Source: Nanobdellati archaeon
GTDB taxonomy: Archaea; EX4484-52; JAADEF01
Direction: 5' to 3'
Assembly (NCBI GenBank): GCA_015521505.1
Contig: WAOB01000080.1
Location: 1 to 17,332, forward strand
DNA: 17,332 nt
Below the pieces are notes generated by a model. The model was not told the origin of the DNA and did not search any database. It saw nothing but the letters and a program-made list of their open reading frames with translations. The position numbers and the translations under genes were made by a program. The first letter of the stretch is position 1. Each line of letters opens with the position of its first letter. Below are positions 7,178 to 12,919 of the stretch, one piece after another.

Positions 7178-9076
7178 ATGAGGATTACATCATCAACCAC
7201 CATAATAAAAGGAATAACACCTATCGTAGCAATTGTATTGCTGATGTTGTTAGCTATAAGTTCCTTTGGTTTTATGTATAATTTCTTTACAAAAATACAA
7301 TCTACTACACAGGAAGAATCTTTTGAATCTCTTAAATCAATCGCTACTGATTGTGTAGAAATACAATCTGTAGGAGATGATATGATCACAATATATAATT
7401 GTGGTGAAGGAGTAATAAATAATGATACTGTAAAAGTATTTTTTGAAGATATAGAAGTACCGTTTTGGATTAATAAAGAAATATTAAAAGGAGAAACAGG
7501 TATAATATACTATCAACTCAATTCAGATGAATGTTCTGATCCATCAAGATATACGATCTCTATATTAACTCCCTTTGGGGATAAAGTAAGTAAAGAAGGG
7601 AAATATCCTACAGATTTTGATAAAGACGGGATAAAAGAAGGATGCTATAATAATAGAATAGTAGAGCTTTCCATAGAGGATTTAAGATCTCAGTATCTTT
7701 ATAATGGATATCCCCTACTTTTTCTCTCAAGATGGGCATGGTATCCGATAGTTTTCGATTTTTCTGTAGGGTATAGAACTATATTCACCAACGATCTAAT
7801 AGAGTACGTGGAAAAGCCATTATACGAAGGAAATGCAGACTTCAAAATTACTAAATGTGAAGGTGATAATATATCATCTTCTTGTGTTCCTCAAGCTATC
7901 GGAGATAGTGGAAATTGTAATGATGGAATTGTTAAGAAATATGGAGATCTAGAAAATTTTAAGAGATGGACCTTTGTATGGGATAGTAATTATAGAGATT
8001 GTTTGGCATCGGGTAATAAGATGGCCATCAGAACAATAAAACCTATACAATATGGAAACAACAGAATAAGAGTTCAATTTAGTAATTTAGAGCTTAGTGG
8101 AGAAGGAAAGCACGAATTATGTGTAAAATATAAACATAACATATTGGGAGAAACAGAGGAAAAATGTATAAATTTCGTTAATGGATATCTCAAACTTCAG
8201 GGTACAAGAATATCAAATTCCAATATGAATTATGGAGATACATTAAGTTTTTCTATAAGAAGTGATGGTATGAGTTTCGATGGATCTCAGCCTTCATATG
8301 CTGATGGAAGAAGGTGTAGAGTGTTTTTGTGGGATTATTTCTACAGCCCTGCTCGAGATATAGGAATAAGCGTTACTTTTAGAAGACATAGTTCGTGGGA
8401 CAGACATAGCTATTTTGGATTGTTTGCCTCCTCTAGAGCCTCTCCGAACGACAAAAAAATAGAGATTACGTTTGATCTCTCTAAAGTTAGATGTAAGGTG
8501 GATCATCTCTACAATAATAAGTGTGGGTGGTGGTGGGGAGTAAGTTGGAAAAATAAAGAGAGAGTATTCTCATGTAAAAAGGAAAAAGGAAAGTGGGTGT
8601 GGAAAAAAGAAGGATGTGGTGATTCCAAATACTGTGATGAGTTTGAACATACGGGTTTACCAGGAGAGATATTTAACATAACACTTTCCATGGACAATGA
8701 TAAACTCTCCTGGAGAGACATAAGGTTTACAGTATGGTGTGAAGATCCTTCTGTGATGGGTAATGATGCTTACAAATATAGAGTCACTGTCAGAAATGCT
8801 GACAAATTCTGGGTTAATGATATGGATTATACATCTCAGATGTATTTCGAAGAAGCAATGTTACCTGTAACCCAACAACAATACAGACTCACAAATAACG
8901 TAGCGAATTTTGATTGTAATATAAAATTAACATTTTGTGGTAAAGCAAGATACTTTGCAGAAGTATGGGATCATCCCTTATGGTATGGCGGTTGGTGGAG
9001 CGGTAACTGGGGAACAAGAAATAATGGAGAATATGTTTGTGTGGGTGGTGCTCAATGTCCAAATTCACGATGCTGA
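7178..9076 (+). CDS. Large Cys/Trp-rich surface protein with pilin-type N-terminus
   Basis: I do not recognise the family of the main body. Residues 1-35 (KG at 11-12, then ITPIVAIVLLMLLAISSFGF) resemble the archaeal type IV pilin N-terminus, so processing after Gly12 and anchoring in a pilus or the membrane are inferred; there is no Glu at +5. A first beta-rich segment of about 100 residues follows, then a calcium-loop-like DFDKDGIKEG near residue 148. The rest, about 450 residues, is rich in cysteine and tryptophan, with the clusters KCGWWWGVSWK and WYGGWWSGNW and a C-terminal CVGGAQCPNSRC. This suggests a disulfide-stabilised extracellular adhesin or binding protein. Only two or three N-glycosylation sequons are present, unlike the - strand pilin operon. 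The next gene overlaps its 3' end by 22 nt and the pair form an operon. The ATG at 7178 is chosen from TATA spacing. Confidence 0.75.
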   Translation: MRITSSTTIIKGITPIVAIVLLMLLAISSFGFMYNFFTKIQSTTQEESFESLKSIATDCVEIQSVGDDMITIYNCGEGVINNDTVKVFFEDIEVPFWINKEILKGETGIIYYQLNSDECSDPSRYTISILTPFGDKVSKEGKYPTDFDKDGIKEGCYNNRIVELSIEDLRSQYLYNGYPLLFLSRWAWYPIVFDFSVGYRTIFTNDLIEYVEKPLYEGNADFKITKCEGDNISSSCVPQAIGDSGNCNDGIVKKYGDLENFKRWTFVWDSNYRDCLASGNKMAIRTIKPIQYGNNRIRVQFSNLELSGEGKHELCVKYKHNILGETEEKCINFVNGYLKLQGTRISNSNMNYGDTLSFSIRSDGMSFDGSQPSYADGRRCRVFLWDYFYSPARDIGISVTFRRHSSWDRHSYFGLFASSRASPNDKKIEITFDLSKVRCKVDHLYNNKCGWWWGVSWKNKERVFSCKKEKGKWVWKKEGCGDSKYCDEFEHTGLPGEIFNITLSMDNDKLSWRDIRFTVWCEDPSVMGNDAYKYRVTVRNADKFWVNDMDYTSQMYFEEAMLPVTQQQYRLTNNVANFDCNIKLTFCGKARYFAEVWDHPLWYGGWWSGNWGTRNNGEYVCVGGAQCPNSRC

Positions 9077-9840
9077 TGTATTTAATAACAATCCTCTTGA
9101 TTATGTTGAGTAATACATATACTCAAGAAATTATAGATCCTACAAGCAATATAATAGAAGATCCTGAGATTGAAAATCAGAATACAAATATTGAAGATAT
9201 GTGTAGTACATGCATTCTGTTTCCCGATACGTGTCCTGAAGAATGTAATAATGAAGTATCATCAACATCTCAACCATCTGATTGTATAGAGCAATGGGTT
9301 TGTTCAGAATGGGAAGAATGTATTAATGGTGTTCAAAGAAGATATTGCGTAGATAATAATAAATGTGGTACTACGAATAATAAACCAGAAGAAGAAAGAG
9401 CATGTGAAATCAGAAAAGAAGAGATCACAGATTTAAAAGAAAGTAATGAACGAAGTTTGTCAGAAGAAGAAGCAGAAGCCCCTAGAAGGAGCAACCTTCT
9501 TTTAATTTTAGGAACTGTCTTTTTTGGTTTAATTTTTGTTTTATCTATCATAGGATTAATATATTACCTTCTCAAGACAATTAAAAATAGCGGGAAAGAA
9601 GAGAATATAATGCTTAAACAAGAAGCAGGTAAAGATAAAGAATTGTTATATAATGAAATAAATGAGAATTCAACACAGGATCGTTCTCCAGAAATGACAG
9701 AATTAGAAAATTGGATATTAAATGCGATAAATTCTGGATATAGTGATGACATGATCGTTTCTATCTTAGTACAGTATGGTTGGAATAGGGACAGAATCAT
9801 TGAGATAATAAATAAAATTAGAACACAAAATAACCTATAA
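9055..9840 (+). CDS. Single-pass membrane protein with thrombospondin-like ectodomain and helical cytoplasmic tail
   Basis: The 261-aa protein has four parts. Residues 1-23 are a signal peptide. The ectodomain carries a Cys pair region (CSTCILFPDTCPEEC) and a thrombospondin type 1-like module at about 77-117 with the pattern W.C..W..C..G.Q.R.C, CGTTNNKP and a final Cys. Residues about 147-174 are a transmembrane helix. A cytoplasmic tail ends in a compact helical motif, ELENWILNAINSGYSDDMI then LVQYGWNRDRIIEII, resembling UBA-like or tail motifs common in DPANN membrane proteins (family recalled, not verified). The ATG at 9055 with an upstream GGTGG is preferred to a TTG at 9037. It overlaps the preceding Cys-rich protein gene by 22 nt, so the two probably act together at the cell surface: one as exposed binder, the other as anchor or signal transmitter. 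Confidence 0.75.
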   Translation: MSKFTMLMYLITILLIMLSNTYTQEIIDPTSNIIEDPEIENQNTNIEDMCSTCILFPDTCPEECNNEVSSTSQPSDCIEQWVCSEWEECINGVQRRYCVDNNKCGTTNNKPEEERACEIRKEEITDLKESNERSLSEEEAEAPRRSNLLLILGTVFFGLIFVLSIIGLIYYLLKTIKNSGKEENIMLKQEAGKDKELLYNEINENSTQDRSPEMTELENWILNAINSGYSDDMIVSILVQYGWNRDRIIEIINKIRTQNNL

Positions 9841-9841
9841 C

Positions 9842-10447
9842 CTAATACAAATTAGAATATCTCAACATCCTTAAATAATTGTTTTTTTCCTCTTTAGTTA
9901 TTTTTCCCCATTTTTCTAATTTTGTTAGGTATTCTTTTGCAGTAATCAAAGATACAAGCTCTATACCTTCCTCTTTCAACTTTTCTGGAGGAGTCATGTT
10001 GTAATCAAAAATTACTAAATAGTATCTCACATCGGCCTTTGCTGCTCTCAAAGCGTTAAGATATGCCTCATTGTTTTTTAACGTAGAAAAAACATCATCT
10101 ACTAAGAGAACAATCTCACCCTCTTTTATAGTGCCTTCTATCATCGACCTTGATCCATACTCTTTTGGTTGCCTTCTAACAAAACTTATAGGTAAATTTG
10201 TTTTCAAGGATAGTGCAGTTGCAATAGGTAAACCAGAAGTATACGCTCCCACAACTCTATCCGGATTTATTTCCCTCGTCTTATCTGCTAATAAATCTGT
10301 GAGCATATCGAACAATCGAGGATAATCAAAAAATTTTTTAAAGTTGAAATAAATAGGTGAATGAGTGTTAGGAAAAATCTCATAGGTGTCTCCAATCTCT
10401 ATAGCATCTGCTTGATTAAATAAATCCAATATTTTAGGATTAACCAT
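9842..10447 (-). CDS. pyrE: Orotate phosphoribosyltransferase
   Basis: It joins orotate to PRPP to form OMP in pyrimidine synthesis. With the start at 10447 the protein has 201 aa, a normal length. The N-terminal part (IEIGDTYEIFPNTHSPIYFN, 17-36) is the substrate-side hood. YTSGLPIATALSLK (69-82), SFVRRQPKEYG (88-98) with the flexible-loop Arg and Lys, and LLVDDVFST (114-122) form the PRT core. The PRPP loop reads DDVFSTLKN instead of the usual DDVxTTGGS, so the Gly pair is missing. The frame is open up to 10636, but the added 63 residues look like non-coding translation, and a TATA-like box sits 28 nt upstream of the ATG at 10447, so the short form is chosen. Its stop is one base from that of the converging membrane protein gene. 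Another type I PRTase (for example a purine enzyme) is a less likely reading. Confidence 0.85.
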   Translation of the reverse strand: MVNPKILDLFNQADAIEIGDTYEIFPNTHSPIYFNFKKFFDYPRLFDMLTDLLADKTREINPDRVVGAYTSGLPIATALSLKTNLPISFVRRQPKEYGSRSMIEGTIKEGEIVLLVDDVFSTLKNNEAYLNALRAAKADVRYYLVIFDYNMTPPEKLKEEGIELVSLITAKEYLTKLEKWGKITKEEKNNYLRMLRYSNLY

Positions 10448-10470
10448 ATTGATATATTGGTTACGTAAAT

Positions 10471-10480
10471 TATTTAAAAT
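10471..10480 (-). promoter_or_regulatory. Probable TATA box of pyrE
   Basis: ATTTTAAATA on the - strand is centred about 28 nt upstream of the ATG at 10447. It supports the short pyrE start and a leaderless transcript. Confidence 0.45.
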
Positions 10481-10970
10481 TATCTGTATAGTAAGAGATA
10501 CCATCCCAAATTCCTTAAGGTGAATATAAGGGCGTATCACCTCATTAAATATCACAAGAAAGAAAAGATATGTAATAGCAGTAGATGAAACAAAGATACG
10601 ACTAAATAATGGGTGGTTGGTATTACATCTATGCATATATAGATATAGAATTTAGATGTTATTCAATAAGGAATAAACTAACAACATAATTATTTTGAAA
10701 GAGATAAAGGAATATTGTGAGAATAAAGACGTGTTAGTATTAAAATAGATTAATAAAACTTTCGGAGTAAGGAATCATGTTAAACAAGTATTTAGATCAT
10801 TTAAATTTCTAAGTATGAGATTTAACAATTGCTTAAATATTAATTTTAAGAAGGAAATAAAGAGATGGAGAGAGTAAGACAGTCTCTGGTGAGAAAGAAC
10901 AATACTCATCATATATAATTATATCTTACTGGTTTAATATACTATCTCTATCTCAAACTTTATTCCTATC
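10481..10970. other. 490-nt intergenic region with inverted repeats
   Basis: No convincing gene is seen here. A 7-bp inverted repeat (ACATCTA at 10625-10631 and TAGATGT at 10653-10659) encloses more A/T-rich self-complementary sequence. A small + strand frame of 17 codons starts with ATG at 10865 and an 11-codon one at 10777 follows GGAG, but neither looks like a protein. The right part holds the candidate structured RNA described separately. Confidence 0.4.
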
Positions 10971-10979
10971 TTACTCTCT
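10869..10979. ncRNA. Candidate structured RNA closed by an 11-bp inverted repeat
   Basis: AGAGAGTAAGA at 10869-10879 is exactly complementary to TCTTACTCTCT at 10969-10979. Inside are a small perfect hairpin (TCTC-TGGT-GAGA, 10883-10894) and an A/T-rich palindrome. The right arm enters the last codons of the winged-helix gene. It could be an untranslated RNA, a 3' structure of the regulator gene, or chance. The strand is undecided. Confidence 0.2.
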
Positions 10980-11288
10980 TAAATCATTATGTATTTTAAC
11001 AAGCTTTCTATGTATTTGTTCAAGTAGAAAGCCTATTTCCTCTCCTTTCTCTGTAAGAATAACATTTTTTATTCTCCCATCTTTCTCAAATTTTATTATC
11101 TGATATTTCTCCAAAATATCTAATATTTTCACTGTATGTGCATAAGTACAATCAGCAAATTTCGAAAGCATAGCAGGATATGTTTTACCACCAGCATATC
11201 TAAGTCCCAATATGATCTTAGAAGGTTTTTCATGTAATATCAAGTTAACAAGTTCATTTTTCCCATCAGAGATTTTTAAATTGCCCAT
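10971..11288 (-). CDS. Winged-helix transcriptional regulator
   Basis: With the start chosen here it is a 105-aa winged helix-turn-helix protein of the MarR/ArsR-like kind common in archaea. The helix pair YPAMLSKFADCTYAHTVKIL followed by DILEKYQIIKFEKDGRIKNVILTEKGEEI gives HTH plus wing, and the C-terminal helix (GFLLEQIHRKLVKIHNDL) would dimerise. It probably binds DNA; the target cannot be read from the sequence. The frame is open to 11339, but the preceding 17 residues look non-coding and an A/T box lies about 26 nt upstream of the ATG at 11288, so the short form is preferred. It stands alone, flanked by gaps of over 300 nt on both sides. Confidence 0.8.
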   Translation of the reverse strand: MGNLKISDGKNELVNLILHEKPSKIILGLRYAGGKTYPAMLSKFADCTYAHTVKILDILEKYQIIKFEKDGRIKNVILTEKGEEIGFLLEQIHRKLVKIHNDLRE

Positions 11289-11301
11289 ATTAATCCCTAA
11301 T

Positions 11302-11318
11302 ATAATATAAAATATATA
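11302..11318 (-). promoter_or_regulatory. A/T-rich promoter box of the winged-helix gene
   Basis: The block TATATATATTTTATATTAT (- strand, inside 11302-11318 and flank) is centred about 26 nt upstream of the ATG at 11288. An AGGG just before the start is at best a weak ribosome binding site. Confidence 0.35.
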
Positions 11319-11460
11319 TAGATGTTTATAACCACTCAATATTAAAAAATTTCCTCACTAAATCCACGCCATTAAACTATCAGAAACCAAATTAAATATT
11401 AAAAACCTGCTAAGAAGAAAATCATACTTGATATTTCAATATAAGAAAGATTTTTGCCCT

Positions 11461-11653
11461 CTACTCTCTCTTTTTATTTAGATATGTCATAAACAACTCG
11501 TAAGATAATCTCCTAACTCTGTATCTTTTGATCCATATACTATAAGTAATATCCCCAAAGTAGGTGTTTATTTCTACTCCTTTTACCTTTCAACAATCCA
11601 TCTTCTGTTGTTCTAACAACTATTTCAGTGTTTATTTCTACTCTCTTTACCAT
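11461..11653 (-). pseudogene. Small protein-like frame interrupted by a 64-nt direct-repeat insertion
   Basis: An ATG at 11653 opens MVKRVEINTEIVV and runs 37 codons to a stop at 11540. Sixty-four nt further along, the sequence coding VKRVEINT recurs almost exactly (VKGVEINT) in the +1 frame and continues as TYFGDITYSIWIKRY, RVRRLSYELFMTYLNKKRE and a TAG at 11461-11463. Removing one 64-nt unit would restore a single 42-residue frame. The second half looks protein-like (charged, aromatic, helical), the first tail less so. No good ribosome binding site precedes the ATG. Possible readings: a disrupted small gene, a small gene with programmed frameshift, or coincidence around a repeat. It lies just downstream of tRNA-Ile on the same strand. 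Confidence 0.35.
11564..11643. repeat. Direct repeat pair, 64-nt period
   Basis: GTGTTTATTTCTACTC occurs at 11564-11579 and again at 11628-11643, and similarity continues more weakly for another dozen bases (both copies reach TTTACC or TTTTACC). The 48 bases between contain a perfect small hairpin, GTTGT-TCTA-ACAAC at 11607-11620. The region 11340-11669 otherwise shows no gene apart from the interrupted frame. Confidence 0.75.
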
Positions 11654-11669
11654 CTAATATATCTTCTTA

Positions 11670-11789
11670 TGGTCCCGGAGGGATTTGAACCCTCGACCTC
11701 CGGCTCTCTTCAGCAGGATGAAGGGCATCTATGGTTTACCCTCCACGGCCTTATAAGACCGGCGCTCTGCCAAGCTGAGCCACGGGACC
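11670..11789 (-). tRNA. tRNA-Ile(UAU) with 46-nt intron at position 37/38
   Basis: Read on the - strand from 11789. The acceptor stem GGTCCCG/CGGGACC is seven perfect pairs. The D arm is GCTC/GAGC with a 9-nt loop, the anticodon stem CCGGU/GCCGG, the variable loop AGGTC, and the T arm GAGGG-TTCAAAT-CCCTC, with discriminator A73 and no encoded CCA. Exon 1 is 11752-11789, the intron 11706-11751, exon 2 11670-11705. The joined anticodon loop is CUUAUAA, giving anticodon UAU (isoleucine, AUA codons). The precursor forms a bulge-helix-bulge: 3-nt bulges U36-A37-A and A-G-A38 separated by CUUA/GAAG (three pairs and one A-G mismatch), with both cuts after the second bulge base. U12-A23, A37, A38 and A73 agree with isoleucine identity. 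The usual archaeal AUA-reading tRNA has a CAU gene, so UAU is unusual. Confidence 0.92.
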
Positions 11790-11822
11790 CCATACATGAA
11801 AAATCATAATATAAGATTTTGC

Positions 11823-11838
11823 GTTATTTTTAAATAAC
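11823..11838. repeat. Inverted repeat between pilin operon end and tRNA
   Basis: GTTATTT-TT-AAATAAC is a perfect inverted repeat with 7-bp arms beginning 13 nt after the stop codon of the last operon gene. It could help terminate the operon transcript or be part of the tRNA promoter region: on the - strand its TTTAAAAAT core is about 42 nt, and a second box CTTATATTA about 20 nt, upstream of the tRNA 5' end. No clear T-run follows it. Confidence 0.35.
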
Positions 11839-11851
11839 TTTTTCAATACTC

Positions 11852-12919
11852 TCAAAACATTTCAACATCTAATACATATTCCACTCCAGGATCAAGTTCT
11901 GGAGGTAAAAATACAGAACTTATAATAGTAGCAACCTTAAATGTTTGATTGGCATTTTCTCCTTTCAATCTTTCTATAAAGTTTAAACCACTATCCCATC
12001 CAAAATAACAGGTTGTTGATTTTTCATTTAATTTTTGATTAGTTAACCAAACATAACCATTACTATAAGCAATAAAAGTATTGTTCTCTATCGAAGATAT
12101 ATTTACATTATAAACATAGGAACTATATAAAGGTAAGGTATCATTATATCTCAACACATACCCTCTAAATCCATCATAATCGGAGTAATTGGATAAAGAA
12201 TCAACGACTAAGATATAGAGGTCTTTATTTTGAACAAAGGATAGATTAGATCTGGTTGGAATATATGCTATTCCATAGGCATTACTTTCAGTATACCCAT
12301 AAATTCTTGGACAAATATAAAAGGATGAAACTATATTTTCATATGATTTTATCGTTATATAAGGATCCTCAAAATTTTCTATTTTAGAGAGGGAACAGAT
12401 GATTTTATTCATCTCATACCCTTGCTCATTCAACCTGTCCTTAACAGTATAAGAGATATTATAACAATACTCTATAACATCATAAAATGATAGGTTAATA
12501 GAGTAATTAAGAATCTTGACATATAGTCTAACCTCTTTAGAGGATACAAGAAAATTATATTTTTCCATCCACACACTAACAGAATTGTTCACAACAAAAT
12601 CGTTTTTAAAGCCATTATACTCTCCATAATATGATAAATTATGTAATATTTTTTCGACATTATTATAAAATCTACCCTCATATGTCTCATTATTTATTAA
12701 CTCTACCATAGCACGCTTTAATGCAACATCCATGCTTCTTGGTAAATCATTCTCAAATGCATTTTTGATCTCTTTTAACATCATTCCTCTATAAAAAGAA
12801 GAGAAAGTTCTCTCTTTATGTTCTGTTTTTATAAATACATTTTGAATTAAAATTATCATCAAAAAAGTTATTACTGTCATAGTAAATAAAGTATATCCTA
12901 TTCCTTTAGCATTTACCAC
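11852..12919 (-). CDS. Pilin-like surface glycoprotein, last gene of the envelope operon
   Basis: This 355-aa protein begins with NAKGIGYTLFTMTVITFLMIILIQ, a class III-like leader (K-G followed by a hydrophobic helix, residues 5-30) without Glu at +5. The body has no domain I recognise: a helical stalk of about 70 residues (YRGMMLKEIKNAFENDLPRSMD), then beta-rich sequence with about a dozen N-glycosylation sequons and few cysteines. The GTG at 12919 is used, preceded by AGGTGAT; it overlaps the stop of the upstream gene by 7 nt, so the two are translationally coupled. An ATG seen nearby is out of frame. It is presumably exported and held by its N-terminal helix in a pilus-like assembly or the membrane. 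The tRNA-Ile gene follows 62 nt downstream on the same strand. Confidence 0.75.
   Translation of the reverse strand: MVNAKGIGYTLFTMTVITFLMIILIQNVFIKTEHKERTFSSFYRGMMLKEIKNAFENDLPRSMDVALKRAMVELINNETYEGRFYNNVEKILHNLSYYGEYNGFKNDFVVNNSVSVWMEKYNFLVSSKEVRLYVKILNYSINLSFYDVIEYCYNISYTVKDRLNEQGYEMNKIICSLSKIENFEDPYITIKSYENIVSSFYICPRIYGYTESNAYGIAYIPTRSNLSFVQNKDLYILVVDSLSNYSDYDGFRGYVLRYNDTLPLYSSYVYNVNISSIENNTFIAYSNGYVWLTNQKLNEKSTTCYFGWDSGLNFIERLKGENANQTFKVATIISSVFLPPELDPGVEYVLDVEMF

Noticed and set aside
7072..7389. A 105-aa - strand frame at the start of the Cys-rich pilin-like gene
   Set aside because: It overlaps the leader and promoter of a better gene and the promoter of pduO; its composition is that of an antisense shadow.
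10448..10636. N-terminal extension of pyrE to 10636
   Set aside because: The extra 63 residues do not match the family, read like non-coding translation, and a TATA-like box at 10471-10480 points to the ATG at 10447.
10865..10918. 17-codon + strand frame MERVRQSLVRKNNTHHI
   Set aside because: Very short, with only a weak ribosome binding site, and it overlaps the candidate RNA structure; nothing supports translation.
10855..10920. C/D box small RNA on the - strand (ATGATGA at 10906-10912)
   Set aside because: A C box is present but no convincing D (CUGA), C' or D' boxes at the right distances were found.
11564..11659. CRISPR array (repeat, 33-48 nt spacer, repeat)
   Set aside because: Only two copies, with identity limited to 16 bases and then decaying; no cas genes in the window, no third repeat at the same period, and the repeats lie within a protein-like frame. 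Kept only as a direct repeat.
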